A stretch of 64,000 nucleotides of DNA from Nonomuraea ceibae (GCF_019396325.1 NZ_JAHKRO010000026.1:24229-88228); one strand, 5' to 3'; shown: positions 43,999 to 53,066, counted from the stretch's first letter. Program-made: numbers and translations. Notes: a model not told the origin generated them from the letters alone.

Positions 43999-45177
43999 AT
44001 GACGACGACTGACGCACCCGCCGCCGCTCCGGCGCGCTGGCTCGCCGTGACCTCGGTCGCGGCGGGCACCTTCACCCTCGTGACCAGCGAGATGCTGCCC
44101 GTCGGCCTGCTGACCGAGATCGCCGCGTCGCTCGGCGTGTCGGACGGCACGGCCGGGCTGATGATGACGGCCCCCGGGCTGGTGGCCGCCGCCTCGGCGC
44201 CCGTGCTGGCGTTCACCACCCGGCGGCTGGACCGGCGGATCATGCTGCTGGCGTTGATGGCGTTGCTGGCGGCGGGCAACCTGATGGGCGCGCTCGCGCC
44301 GAACTACCCGGTGATGCTGGCGGCCCGGGTGCTGACCGGGGTGAGCATCGGCGGGTTCTGGGCCATCGCGGCCGGGCTGGGCCCGCGCCTGGTGCCGGAA
44401 CGGGCGGTCGGCCGGGCCACCTCCGTCATCCTGTCCGGCGTGGCGGTGGCCTCGGTGCTGGGGGTGCCCGCGGCGACGTTCGTGTCGTCGTTCGCGGGGT
44501 GGCGCACGGCGTTCGCCGCCATGGGCGCCGGCGCGCTCGTCCTGCTCGCGCTGCTGGCCGCCACGCTGCCGCCGCTGCCGGGGACCGACAGCCGCGGCGC
44601 GCTGTCCGGCGCGTTCTCGGGGCCGCTCAGGCTCGTCCTCGCGCTGACCGTCCTGATCGTGGCCGGTCACTTCGCCGCCTACACCTACGTGCGGCCGTTC
44701 ATGGAGCAGGTCACGCACGCCGGCCCGGTGCTGGTCGGCGTCGCGCTCCTGCTGTACGGCGCGGCGGGCGTGGCGGGCAACTTCGCCGCCGGCGCGCGGG
44801 CCGCCAGGAACCCGGCGGCGGTCCTGATCACGCTGGTCGCGCTCATGGTCGCGGGCATGGCGGCGCTGCCGCTGATCGGCCTGCCGCTGGCCGTGCTCGT
44901 CGTCTGGGGTCTCGGCTACGGCGGCGTGGGCGTCACCCTGCAGCTGTGGATCATGCGGGCGGGCGGCGGCGAGCTGGGCACGGCGCTGTTCGTCGGCGCG
45001 TTCAACGTCTCCATCGCGCTCGGCGCGCTCGTCGGCGGCCGGGTGGCCGACGGCGTCTCGGTGACCGCCGTGATGTGGCTGGGCGCGGCGCTGACCGCGC
45101 TGGCGGCCGTCCTCATCGCCGTACGGGGCTCACGGGCGCAGCAGCCGGCCGTGACGCCCGCCGGTGAACACGCCTGA
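43999..45177 (+). CDS. MFS transporter, DHA1-type exporter
   Basis: A 392-residue proton-driven exporter with twelve hydrophobic helices. The first reads WLAVTSVAAGTFTLVTSEML, and LPVGLLTEIAASLGVSDGTA resembles the arabinose-efflux (AraJ/YdhP) branch. The inter-helix motif A region is LAFTTRRLDRRIMLLALMAL. The ATG at 43999 has a modest GAGG upstream. It is divergent from a LysR regulator and may export a drug or a sugar- or purine-like metabolite. Its last 48 bases overlap the 3-prime end of the convergent amidohydrolase gene. Confidence 0.92.
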   Translation: MTTTDAPAAAPARWLAVTSVAAGTFTLVTSEMLPVGLLTEIAASLGVSDGTAGLMMTAPGLVAAASAPVLAFTTRRLDRRIMLLALMALLAAGNLMGALAPNYPVMLAARVLTGVSIGGFWAIAAGLGPRLVPERAVGRATSVILSGVAVASVLGVPAATFVSSFAGWRTAFAAMGAGALVLLALLAATLPPLPGTDSRGALSGAFSGPLRLVLALTVLIVAGHFAAYTYVRPFMEQVTHAGPVLVGVALLLYGAAGVAGNFAAGARAARNPAAVLITLVALMVAGMAALPLIGLPLAVLVVWGLGYGGVGVTLQLWIMRAGGGELGTALFVGAFNVSIALGALVGGRVADGVSVTAVMWLGAALTALAAVLIAVRGSRAQQPAVTPAGEHA

Positions 45178-46650
45178 CTCGACCACCACCCGGCCCTCCA
45201 GCAGGACGTGCACGATGCCCGTCGGCCGGGCGGACGGCTCGGCGTACGTCCCGGCGTGGCCCACGCTCTCCGGGTCGAACACGCACACGTCCGCGTACGC
45301 CCCCGGCACCAGGCAGCCCCGCCCGCGCAGCCCGAACTGGGCGGCGTTGGCCGAGGTCATCTTGCGCACCGCCTCCGCCCAGCCGACCACCCCGCGCTCG
45401 CGCACGTACACCCCGAGGAACCGGGGGAAGCACCCCCACGTGCGGGGATGCTCCAGCCCGGCCGGGGCGCCGTTGTCGGAGCCGATGCCGATCAGCGGGT
45501 CGGCCATGATCTCGGTCACGTCGGCCTCGGCCATCATCTCGACGACCATCTCGGCGGCCGGATCGGCCGACACCAGGTCGCACAGCGTCTCCCAGGCGTC
45601 GCCGGAGGCGGCCACGTCCGCGAGCGTGCGGCCGGCGTACCCCGGCTCGGCGTGCGAGGTGATCAGCACGCCCTCGGGGACGGCGTCGCGCCAGAGCCCG
45701 GAGCCCGAGCCGCCCGCCTCGGCGCGGGCCCGCAGCCGGGCCCGCTCGCCGGGCGAGGCGAGCGTGTCGCGCACGCCGCCGCCGGCCAGCGCGGCCGGCG
45801 GCAGCAGCGCCGCCAGGACGGTGGAGCCCGCCGTGTAGGGGTACTGGTCGCCGCGCACGTCCACGCCCGCCAGGCGGGCCTCACGCAGCTTGCCGAGCAG
45901 CATCCCGGCCCCGCCGTGGTTGGCGCGGCCGGCGACCTTGCAGTGCGACACCTGAAGGCGCACCCGCGCCCGCCGGGCGATCTCGACGGCCTCGTCCAGC
46001 GCCTGCCCCAGCGCCGACCCCTCGTCGCGCAGGTGAGTCGTGTACGGGACGCCGTAGCGGTGCGCGACCCTGGCCAGGGCCACCAGCTCGTCGGTGTCGC
46101 CGTAGCTGCCCGGCGGGTAGATGAGGCCGCTCGACAGCCCGCACGCGCCCGCCTCGAACGCCTCGGCGGCCAGCTCGCACATCCGCTCCAGGTCGCCGGG
46201 CCGCAGCTCCGGCTCGAACCCGGCCACCGCGCCGCGCAGCGTCGAGTGTCCGACCAGCGTGGCCACGTGGTTGGTCGGCCCGGCGTCGGCCACGGCCGCC
46301 AGGTAGCCGGCGAACGTCCAGTCGGGCACCCCGTCCCCGGTCAGCTCCTCCAGCCGGGAGGCGTCGGGCGCGTAGGAGAAGCCGCAGTTGCCGTTGATCT
46401 CCGTCGTCACGCCCTGGAGCAGCTTGAACGGCTGCGCCCGCGGCATGAGCGGCACCAGGTCGGAGTGCGCGTGCGGATCGACGAACCCGGGCGCGACCGC
46501 CAGCCCCGTCACGTCCAGCACCCTGCGGGCGGCGCCCAGGTCACGGCCGACGGCCACCACCCTGCCGCCCTCGACGGCGACGTCCGCCGTCACGGCCGCG
46601 GAGCCCAGCCCGTCGTACACCGAACCACCGCGCAACAGCAGATCCACCAT
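45130..46650 (-). CDS. D-aminoacylase-like amidohydrolase
   Basis: A 506-residue metal-dependent amidohydrolase of the N-acyl-D-amino-acid deacylase family. The first metal site is GFVDPHAHSD (~60); further motifs are GVTTEINGNCGFSYAPDA, GLSSGLIYPPGSYGDTDELV, TTHLRDEGSALGQALDEAVE, LQVSHCKVAG and IGIGSDNGAP. It should deacylate N-acyl-D-amino acids, possibly from peptidoglycan turnover. The ATG at 46650 follows GGGTGGG. The 3-prime 48 bases overlap the convergent MFS gene, giving the two messages a complementary tail. Confidence 0.92.
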   Translation of the reverse strand: MVDLLLRGGSVYDGLGSAAVTADVAVEGGRVVAVGRDLGAARRVLDVTGLAVAPGFVDPHAHSDLVPLMPRAQPFKLLQGVTTEINGNCGFSYAPDASRLEELTGDGVPDWTFAGYLAAVADAGPTNHVATLVGHSTLRGAVAGFEPELRPGDLERMCELAAEAFEAGACGLSSGLIYPPGSYGDTDELVALARVAHRYGVPYTTHLRDEGSALGQALDEAVEIARRARVRLQVSHCKVAGRANHGGAGMLLGKLREARLAGVDVRGDQYPYTAGSTVLAALLPPAALAGGGVRDTLASPGERARLRARAEAGGSGSGLWRDAVPEGVLITSHAEPGYAGRTLADVAASGDAWETLCDLVSADPAAEMVVEMMAEADVTEIMADPLIGIGSDNGAPAGLEHPRTWGCFPRFLGVYVRERGVVGWAEAVRKMTSANAAQFGLRGRGCLVPGAYADVCVFDPESVGHAGTYAEPSARPTGIVHVLLEGRVVVESGVFTGGRHGRLLRP

Positions 46651-46756
46651 GAGACCCACCCAACACCGTCAAGGCCGCCTCGCGCTTGGTGTCAGCGGCC
46701 CAACACCGGGCCCGAGGTTGGTCCGCTGCGACGATGATCGAGGCGACGCCACCGGA

Positions 46757-47602
46757 TCAGCGCGGCCGCCGCTGGCACTTCGGGCAGGAGTAGGACGACC
46801 GGTTCATGAACGGCTCACGCCTGATCGGGGCGCCGCAGCGCGAGCAGGGCTGGTCCTGCCTGCCGTACACCTCCAGCGAGCGGTCGAAGTAGCCGCTCTC
46901 GCCGTTGACGTTCACGTACAGGCTGTCGAAGGACGTGCCGCCCTGCTGGAGCGCGGCTCCCATCACCTCGCGCACCGCGGCCACCAGCTCGGCGACCTTG
47001 GGCCGGGTGAGCGTCTGCGCGGGCCGCGCCCAGTGCAGCCGGGCCAGCCACAGCGCCTCGTCGGCGTAGATGTTGCCGACGCCGCTGATCAGCGACTGGT
47101 CGAGCAGCGCCCGCTTGATCTCCGTCTTCTTCGCGCGCAACGCCGCGGTGAAGGCGGCCTCGTCGAACGACTCCTCGAACGGGTCGGGCGCGATGTGCGC
47201 GATCGGCTCGGGCACCCCGCCCACCAGCGTGGTGAGCATCACGTGCCCGAACGTCCGCTGGTCGACGAAGCGCAGGTCGGAGCCGCCGTCGGCGAACCTG
47301 AGCCGCACCCGCAGATGCTTCTCCGGCGGCGCGTCCGGATCGACCACCAGCAACTGGCCGCTCATGCCCAGATGCGCCAGCAGCGCCTCCTCCGGCCCCG
47401 ACAGCGGCAGCCACAGGTACTTGCCGCGCCGCTCGGCCGACTTGACCAGCCGCCCGCGCAGCCGCGCCGCGAACTCGTCGGCGCCCGGCAGATGACGCCG
47501 GATCGCGCGCGGGTGCAGCACCTCGGCGCAGGCGATCTCACGGCCGGTCACCCACTCCGCCAGACCGCGGCGGACGACCTCGACCTCGGGAAGCTCGGGC
47601 AA
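46757..47602 (-). CDS. mutM: Formamidopyrimidine-DNA glycosylase (Fpg/MutM)
   Basis: A 281-residue base-excision enzyme that removes 8-oxoguanine and nicks the abasic site. The N-terminal catalytic proline and Glu are in PELPEVEVVRRGL, the conserved lysine in RGKYLWLPLSG (~60), the H2TH region in LLDQSLISGVGNIYADEALW, and a zinc finger closes the protein (CSRCGAPIRREPFMNRSSYS then CPKC). The start is TTG 47602. It begins two bases after the rnc stop, so the genes are co-transcribed, as is usual in actinobacteria. Confidence 0.97.
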   Translation of the reverse strand: MPELPEVEVVRRGLAEWVTGREIACAEVLHPRAIRRHLPGADEFAARLRGRLVKSAERRGKYLWLPLSGPEEALLAHLGMSGQLLVVDPDAPPEKHLRVRLRFADGGSDLRFVDQRTFGHVMLTTLVGGVPEPIAHIAPDPFEESFDEAAFTAALRAKKTEIKRALLDQSLISGVGNIYADEALWLARLHWARPAQTLTRPKVAELVAAVREVMGAALQQGGTSFDSLYVNVNGESGYFDRSLEVYGRQDQPCSRCGAPIRREPFMNRSSYSCPKCQRRPR

Positions 47603-47603
47603 C

Positions 47604-48344
47604 CTAGCCCGCCGGCTGGCTCTCGCGCTGCTCGCGGCGGGCCCGGATCCGGGTCCACGCCGCCTCGGCCGCCTGCTGCTCGGCCTCCTTCTTGCTGCGC
47701 CCGCTGCCCTCGCCGTAGGGCTCGCCGCCCACCCGCACCACGGCGGTGAACGACTTGGCGTGGTCGGGGCCGCTCTCCTCGACGTGGTATTCGGGCACGC
47801 CCAGCGCCTCGGAGGCGGTCAGCTCCTGCAGCGAGGTCTTCCAGTCGAGCCCGGCGCCCAGCGACGCCGACCGCACGATCAGCGGGTCGAACAGCACGTG
47901 CACGACCCGGAACGCCTCGTCCAGCCCCTTGTCGACGTAGACGGCGCCGATCAGCGCCTCCAGCGTGTCGGCCAGGATCGAGGACTTGTCACGGCCCCCG
48001 GTGCCCTCCTCGCCCCGGCCCAGCCGCAGGAACCGGCCCAGGCCCAGGCCGCGCGCCACGTCGGCGAGCGCGCGCATGTTGACCACCGCCGCCCGCAGCT
48101 TGGCCAGCTGGCCCTCGGGCAGATCGGGGTGGTTGCGGTAGAGCGTGTCGGTGACCACCAGGCCCAGCACCGAGTCGCCGAGGAACTCCAGGCGCTCGTT
48201 GGTGGGCAGGCCGCCGTTCTCGTACGCGTAGGAGCGGTGCGTCAGCGCCCGCTCCAGGATGTCGGAGTCCAGGGCGACCGCCAGGACCCGCTCCAGCTCT
48301 TCTCTGGCGACCTCCACGGCCACCGGCTTAGGACCTGCGCCCAC
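47604..48344 (-). CDS. rnc: Ribonuclease III
   Basis: A 246-residue double-strand-specific RNase for rRNA and mRNA processing. The catalytic signature NERLEFLGDSVLGLVVTD and the second acidic box DTLEALIGAVYVDKGLDEA are intact; a dsRNA-binding domain follows (~165-235; TSLQELTASEALGVPEYHV, GSGRSKKEAEQQAAEAAW). The start is GTG 48344, five bases after GGAGGAAA. The frame stays open 60 codons upstream, but that extension has no coding character. It is the first gene of the rnc-mutM pair. Confidence 0.97.
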   Translation of the reverse strand: MGAGPKPVAVEVAREELERVLAVALDSDILERALTHRSYAYENGGLPTNERLEFLGDSVLGLVVTDTLYRNHPDLPEGQLAKLRAAVVNMRALADVARGLGLGRFLRLGRGEEGTGGRDKSSILADTLEALIGAVYVDKGLDEAFRVVHVLFDPLIVRSASLGAGLDWKTSLQELTASEALGVPEYHVEESGPDHAKSFTAVVRVGGEPYGEGSGRSKKEAEQQAAEAAWTRIRARREQRESQPAG

Positions 48345-48348
48345 GTGC

Positions 48349-48356
48349 TTTCCTCC
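48349..48356 (-). promoter_or_regulatory. Ribosome binding site that decides the rnc start
   Basis: GGAGGAAA on the minus strand, with GCAC (preceded by the final A) separating it from GTG 48344. This near-perfect site rejects ATG 48365, which would place GGAGG inside the gene. Confidence 0.75.
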
Positions 48357-48488
48357 TCGGAACATCTTCACCAGGCACGACGGCTGCGGAAGATGCCCGA
48401 AAACGTGGTGGGCGTCGGGGGGGAACAGGCCCCGGCGTCCACCACGACCGCGGGCGAAACCGTAACCGCACGCATCTGAGACGGTAAC

Positions 48489-48519
48489 GCCGACCGGGGC
48501 ACAATGGCACCCGGTCGGC
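48489..48519 (-). terminator. Hairpin downstream of rpmF
   Basis: GCCGACCGGG (48489-48498) pairs with CCCGGTCGGC (48510-48519), a 10-bp perfect stem with an 11-nt loop, about 20 bases after the rpmF stop on the minus strand. It separates yceD-rpmF from rnc. Confidence 0.7.
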
Positions 48520-48539
48520 ATCACGTCAACTCAGCGAGA

Positions 48540-48719
48540 TCAGGCAGACGGCTCGATGACCTGACGGCGGTTGTAGGTGCCGCAGGTGGGGCACGCGATG
48601 TGCGGCTGCTTCGGCGAACGGCACTGCGGGCAGCTCACCAGGGCGACAGCAGTCGTCTTCCACTGGGAGCGACGGGCGCGGGTGTTGCTCCGCGACATCT
48701 TTCGCTTCGGGACGGCCAC
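48540..48719 (-). CDS. rpmF: Ribosomal protein L32, zinc-ribbon (C+) form
   Basis: A 59-residue protein of the large ribosomal subunit, GTG 48719 to TGA 48540. The N-terminus AVPKRKMSRSNTRARRSQWK is the conserved L32 start, and the cysteine pairs CPQC (30-33) and CPTC (43-46) form an intact zinc ribbon, so this is the zinc-dependent form rather than a Zur-induced cysteine-free paralogue. It follows yceD with one base between stop and start, the typical pairing. Confidence 0.97.
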   Translation of the reverse strand: MAVPKRKMSRSNTRARRSQWKTTAVALVSCPQCRSPKQPHIACPTCGTYNRRQVIEPSA

Positions 48720-48720
48720 G

Positions 48721-49272
48721 TCACTTCTCCTGATCGTTATCGTTCTCGGTAACCAGACCTTGCAACGACGCCCAGCGGGCGTCGATCTTCTCGTGCCGGT
48801 GATCGTCGCCGGCCTCGGCCAGCTTGATCCCGCACTCCGTGCAGAGCCCCGGGCAGTCCTCGCGGCAGACGGGGCTCAACGGCAGTGCGAGCACCACCGC
48901 GTCACGGAACGTCGGCTCGAGGTCGAGCAGCTCTCCGTCGAGCAGCGAGTCGTCCTCCGAGGCGTCCTCGTCGGAGTAGAAGAACAGCTCCTGCAGGTCG
49001 ACCTCGATCTCCGAGGTCAACGGGTCAAGGCACCGCGCGCACTCCCCGGCGAGCGGGGCCTGCGCCGTGCCCGAGACGAGCACGCCTTCCATCACTGCTT
49101 CGAGCCGGAGGTCCAGCTCGACTTCGGCGTCCTTGGGAACGCCGATCATGTCGACGCCGAGATCCGCCGGAGCCGGAAGGGTCAGGGTGATCTCTCGCAT
49201 CGTGCCCGGCCGCTTTCCCAGGTCGTGAGTGGAGATCACCCAAGGGGAGCGGGGGTTGAGGTGCTGAGTCAT
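48721..49272 (-). CDS. YceD/DUF177 family protein
   Basis: A 183-residue protein of the DUF177 family that is almost always encoded just ahead of rpmF and, in other species, is linked to 23S rRNA maturation. Conserved features are HLNPRSPWVISTHDLGKRPG, GTAQAPLAGECARCLDPLTS with a CxRC pair, and CREDCPGLCTECGIKL with three further cysteines, which suggests a metal site. ATG 49272 is chosen for its family match; earlier in-frame ATGs at 49290 and 49311 are possible. Confidence 0.93.
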   Translation of the reverse strand: MTQHLNPRSPWVISTHDLGKRPGTMREITLTLPAPADLGVDMIGVPKDAEVELDLRLEAVMEGVLVSGTAQAPLAGECARCLDPLTSEIEVDLQELFFYSDEDASEDDSLLDGELLDLEPTFRDAVVLALPLSPVCREDCPGLCTECGIKLAEAGDDHRHEKIDARWASLQGLVTENDNDQEK

Positions 49273-49340
49273 CCTGCTCTCGCTAGGCATGGCGATAACG
49301 CCGTCGTACAAGGCCGAAATGAAAGGATACCAGGTCGCCG

Positions 49341-49817
49341 TCAGCCTCTGAGCCGCTCGACGAGCAGCTTGTGCACCAGGTCCGGCACCAGGCCGGACAC
49401 GTCTCCGCCATAACGGGCGATCTCCTTCACCCGGCTCGACGACAGGAACGAGTATTCGGGGTTCGTCGGCATGAACAGCGTCTCCACGCCCGACAGCCGG
49501 TAGTTGAGCTGGGCCATCTGCAACTCGTAGTCGAAGTCGCTGACCACCCGGATGCCCTTGACGATCGCCGGGATGTCGTTCTGCTTGCAGAAGTCGACGA
49601 GCAGGCCGTGGAACTTCCTGACCTTGACGTTCGCGTACTCCTTGGTCACGGTCTGCAGGATGTCGATCCGCTCGTCGACCGTGAACAGGCTGCTCTTCTC
49701 GACATTGATCAGTACGGCCACCGTCACCTCGTCGTACAGCCGGGCGGCCCGGCCGATGATGTCGAGATGACCGTTGGTGATGGGGTCGAACGACCCCGGG
49801 CAGACAACGCGGCGCAA
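49341..49817 (-). CDS. coaD: Phosphopantetheine adenylyltransferase
   Basis: A 158-residue enzyme of coenzyme A synthesis that transfers AMP to 4-phosphopantetheine. The nucleotidyltransferase motif VCPGSFDPITNGHLDII stands at the N-terminus, VKGIRVVSDFDYELQMAQLN binds substrate, and the C-terminal YSFLSSSRVKEIARYGGDVS is the ISSTxxR-like motif. The start is TTG 49817, four bases after GGAGG; GTG one codon earlier is too close to that site. It begins 14 bp after rsmD, the conserved rsmD-coaD order. Confidence 0.96.
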   Translation of the reverse strand: MRRVVCPGSFDPITNGHLDIIGRAARLYDEVTVAVLINVEKSSLFTVDERIDILQTVTKEYANVKVRKFHGLLVDFCKQNDIPAIVKGIRVVSDFDYELQMAQLNYRLSGVETLFMPTNPEYSFLSSSRVKEIARYGGDVSGLVPDLVHKLLVERLRG

Positions 49818-49831
49818 CACGCCTCCCAGGT

Positions 49832-50410
49832 CTACGGGTGGTCTACGGTTTCCCCGGCGGCGCGACCGTACCAAACGGACGCTTCACCATATCGACGGAC
49901 CCTCTCCTCAACGTACCCGTCAGGCCACATCAGGGCCTTCCCCCTGCTTTCCCTCTCGAAAGCCACCAAAGCCCCTGGGACCAGCCACCCGTTGTCCCGC
50001 AACGCCACCAGCACCCGCCCCACCTCGTCATCCGACACCGCGTACGGCGGATCCGCGAACACGATGTCGAACGGCTCCTCCCCCGCCCTGGCCAGCACCC
50101 GCTCCACCCGATCGGCCACCACCCGCGCCCCGGCCAGACCCAGCGACGCCACGTTCGACCTGATGACCCGCACCGCCTTCGGGTCCGACTCCACCAGCAC
50201 CGCCTCCGCCGCCCCCCGCGACAGCGCCTCCAGCCCCACCGCCCCCGACCCGGCGTACAGATCCATCACCCGCGCCCCGTCGAGCCCGTACAGCGAGTCG
50301 AGCGTCAAGAAGACGCCTTCCCTGGCCCTGTCACTGGTCGGCCTCGTCCCGCGCCCCGGCGGCGTCTCCAACCGGCGCCCACCCGCGCTCCCCGCGATGA
50401 TCCGAGTCAT
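49832..50410 (-). CDS. rsmD: 16S rRNA (guanine-966-N2)-methyltransferase RsmD
   Basis: A 192-residue SAM-dependent methyltransferase acting on 16S rRNA G966. The N-terminus TRIIAGSAGGRRLETPPGRG is typical. The SAM site is MDLYAGSGAVGLEALSRGA, and catalytic DPPY is in IVFADPPYAVSDDEV. ATG 50410 gives the standard N-terminus; ATG 50419, three codons earlier, is also possible. It shares a transcript with coaD. Upstream is a 420-bp structured gap before recG. Confidence 0.95.
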   Translation of the reverse strand: MTRIIAGSAGGRRLETPPGRGTRPTSDRAREGVFLTLDSLYGLDGARVMDLYAGSGAVGLEALSRGAAEAVLVESDPKAVRVIRSNVASLGLAGARVVADRVERVLARAGEEPFDIVFADPPYAVSDDEVGRVLVALRDNGWLVPGALVAFERESRGKALMWPDGYVEERVRRYGEASVWYGRAAGETVDHP

Positions 50411-50833
50411 GCGCCCCATTGTTCCGCATGTCCGCCCAGGTCAAGAGTGGACAAGTGTCTGCCTCGACTGCGCAAGGGTGATTCACATCGGGGGGCCCAG
50501 TGAGCAAGATGAGTCCTGCGGCCTTCGAGGTGACCCACATGAAGGCCGACCGGCGTGATCGTGAGCCCTTCCGCACGCCGGTTCCCTCGGCACCTGACCC
50601 GAGGGTGGGCCCAGCCGGGGACGGCATTCGGGGGGAGGCCGTCCCCGCGGCTGGGCCCTGGGCACCCCCCTCCCCACACACCTGACGGCGCCGTCCGCCC
50701 GTGCCTCACCCTTGGCCCTTCCGCGCCCCAACCCCTGGCCCCTTCCGCGCCGTACGCCTGCGCCGACCTCCGCCGTACGCCCCCCTCGCCGCACGGGCGC
50801 CGGGAGGGGGTCCGGGGTTTCCTCCTCGGCGGG
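50411..50833. other. Gene-free, strongly structured region between recG and rsmD
   Basis: No convincing gene. GGGCCCAGCC (50607-50616) pairs with GGCTGGGCCC (50649-50658), and GGGGACGGC (50617-50625) with GCCGTCCCC (50638-50646); together they form a 19-bp stem with a 2-nt bulge and a 12-nt loop. CCCTCGG (50584-50590) pairs with CCGAGGG (50599-50605) just before it. Further on, GGCCCTTCCGCGCC and GGCCCCTTCCGCGCC form a near-perfect direct repeat (about 50715-50750). A 61-codon frame at 50500-50685 runs into the hairpin and is probably not translated. The region should contain the rsmD promoter and the recG terminator; a small structured RNA is possible. Confidence 0.6.
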
Positions 50834-53032
50834 TTAGGTCTTCTCCAGGTATTCGGCGCGTTCGTCGGCCAGGAGGCGGTCGATCTCGGCGCGGAGGCCG
50901 GGGTGGGTGGTGAGGGCGGGGTCGGCGGCGAGGAGGGCGGCGGCCTCGTCGCGGGCCGTGGCGATGACGTCCTCGTCGCGCAGCAGTTGCAGCATCTTGA
51001 GCGACGACCGTTTGCCCGACTGGGCGGCGCCGAGGACGTCGCCCTCGCGGCGCTGTTCCAGGTCGACGCGCGAGAGCTCGAACCCGTCGAGGGTCGCGGC
51101 GACGGCGTCGAGGCGGGCGCGGGCGGGGGTGTTCTCCGGGAAGTCGGACACCAGCAGGCACAGCCCGGGCAGCCCGCCCCGCCCGACGCGCCCGCGGAGC
51201 TGGTGGAGCTGGGAGACGCCGAACCGGTCGGCGTCCATGATGATCATCACCGACGAGTTGGGCACGTCGACGCCGACCTCGATCACCGTGGTCGCCACCA
51301 GGATGTCGATCTCGCCCCGGCTGAACGACCGCATGATGGCGTCCTTCTCCTCGGGCGGCAGCTTGCCGTGGAGGACGGCCACGCGCAGGTCGTGGAAGGG
51401 CCCTTCGGACAGCATCTCGGCCACCTCCAGGACGGCCAGCGGCGGCCGGCGCTCCTCGTCGGCGGAGGCGGAGCCGGAGTTGGAGTCGGAGGGGGCCAGG
51501 TCGCCCTCGTCGCCTTCCAGGTCGCCGATGCGGGGGCAGACGATGTACGCCTGCCGGCCGAGGGCGACCTCTTCGCGGACCCGGGCCCAGGTGCGTTCGA
51601 GGTAGTGGGGCTTCTCGGCGGCGGGGACGACGTGGGTGGTGATGGGCGCCCGCCCGGAGGGGAGCTGGGAGAGCGTGGAGACTTCCAGGTCGCCGAAGAC
51701 GGTCATGGCGACCGTGCGCGGGATGGGGGTGGCGGTCATGACGAGGACGTGGGGCCGGGCGTCGCCGGCCTTCTCGCGGAGCGCGTCGCGCTGCTCGACG
51801 CCGAAGCGGTGCTGTTCGTCGACGACCACGAGGCCGAGGTCGGCGAACTGGACGTGCTCCTGGAGCAGGGCGTGGGTGCCGACGACGATCCCGGCGGTGC
51901 CGGAGGCGGCGTCGAGCAGGGCCGCGCGCCGGGCGGCGGCTCCCATCGAGCCGGTGAGCAGGGTGACGGCGGTGCCGCCGAACATGCCGCCCTGCGCCAG
52001 GTCGCCCAGCATGCCGCTGATCGAGCGGTGGTGCTGCTGGGCGAGCACCTCGGTCGGGGCGAGCAGCACGGCCTGGCCGCCCGCGTCGACGACCTGGAGC
52101 ATGGCGCGCAGCGCGACGACGGTCTTGCCGGCGCCGACCTCGCCCTGGAGCAGCCGGTGCATGGGGTGCTCCAGCGCCAGGTCGGCGGCGATCTCCTCGC
52201 CGACGGCCGCCTGCCCCTCGGTGAGCGAGAACGGCAGCCGCGCGTCGAAGTCGGCCAGCAGGCCGCCGTCGCGGCGCGGGCGCGGCTTGGCCGGCCACGC
52301 GGTGGCCGCCTGCCTGCGCTGCAGCAGCACGGCCTGGAGCAGGAACGCCTCGTCGAACTTCAGCCGTTTGCGGGCCCGCTGCACGTCACCGAAGTCCTTC
52401 GGCCGGTGGATCGCCGTCAGCGCGTCGTCGAGCCCCGGCAGCGCGTGGCGGGCGCGCAGGTCGGCGGGCAGCGGGTCGTCGAGCGGGCCGAGCGTGTCCA
52501 GCATCATGCCGATGGCCCGCCGGATCGCCCACGGGGTGAGGTCCTTGCCCGCCGGGTAGATGGGCACCGGCGCCGCCGCGAAGTCCTCGGCGCTCGCCTC
52601 GCCCTCCTCGAACAGCTCGAACTCGGGGTGGGCGAGCTGCCAGCGCGGCTTGCCCCGCGCCCCGAACAGCCCCACCTTGCCGGCGAACATGCCGCGCCGG
52701 CCCGGTTTGAGCCGCGACTCGGCCACGTGGGAGCCCTTGCCGAAGAACGACAGGTAGATCTTGCTGCCGCTGCCGTCGACGACCTCGACCTCCAGCCAGG
52801 TGCCGCCGCGGTTGCGCATCGGCTTGCGCATCAGCCGGGTGACCTCGCCCACCACGGTCACGTGCTCGTCGACCTCCAGGGCGTCGAGCGAGGTCAGCTC
52901 GCCGCGCTCGGCATAGCGCCGGGGGTAGTGGCGCAGCAGGTCGCCGACCGTCTCCAGGCCGAGCACGGTGTGCAGCAGCTTGGCGGTCTTCGGGTCGAGC
53001 GCCTTCGTCAGAGGCTCGTCGAAACGGCTCAC
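50834..53032 (-). CDS. recG: ATP-dependent DNA helicase RecG
   Basis: A 732-residue helicase that regresses stalled forks and resolves branched DNA. An OB-fold wedge domain (~45-150) precedes two RecA-like motor domains. Helicase motifs are GEVGAGKTVVALRA (I), LLAPTEVLAQQH (Ia), VVDEQHRFGV (II, DEQH box), MTATPIPRTVAM (III) and RDIDILVATTVIEVGVDVPN-type V with QLRGRVGRG (VI). The start is GTG 53032 after AGGTGGC. It lies 34 bp downstream of the DAK2-domain gene on the same strand, the common actinobacterial and firmicute order. Confidence 0.97.
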   Translation of the reverse strand: MSRFDEPLTKALDPKTAKLLHTVLGLETVGDLLRHYPRRYAERGELTSLDALEVDEHVTVVGEVTRLMRKPMRNRGGTWLEVEVVDGSGSKIYLSFFGKGSHVAESRLKPGRRGMFAGKVGLFGARGKPRWQLAHPEFELFEEGEASAEDFAAAPVPIYPAGKDLTPWAIRRAIGMMLDTLGPLDDPLPADLRARHALPGLDDALTAIHRPKDFGDVQRARKRLKFDEAFLLQAVLLQRRQAATAWPAKPRPRRDGGLLADFDARLPFSLTEGQAAVGEEIAADLALEHPMHRLLQGEVGAGKTVVALRAMLQVVDAGGQAVLLAPTEVLAQQHHRSISGMLGDLAQGGMFGGTAVTLLTGSMGAAARRAALLDAASGTAGIVVGTHALLQEHVQFADLGLVVVDEQHRFGVEQRDALREKAGDARPHVLVMTATPIPRTVAMTVFGDLEVSTLSQLPSGRAPITTHVVPAAEKPHYLERTWARVREEVALGRQAYIVCPRIGDLEGDEGDLAPSDSNSGSASADEERRPPLAVLEVAEMLSEGPFHDLRVAVLHGKLPPEEKDAIMRSFSRGEIDILVATTVIEVGVDVPNSSVMIIMDADRFGVSQLHQLRGRVGRGGLPGLCLLVSDFPENTPARARLDAVAATLDGFELSRVDLEQRREGDVLGAAQSGKRSSLKMLQLLRDEDVIATARDEAAALLAADPALTTHPGLRAEIDRLLADERAEYLEKT

Positions 53033-53066
53033 GCCACCTAGTTCTACCGCTTGCGGCCGACAGGAA

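Noticed and set aside
50500..50685. A 61-codon frame starting at GTG 50500
   Set aside because: The second half coincides with a strong hairpin, there is no clear ribosome binding site, and the residues are Pro/Gly/Ala-rich. Left as non-coding.
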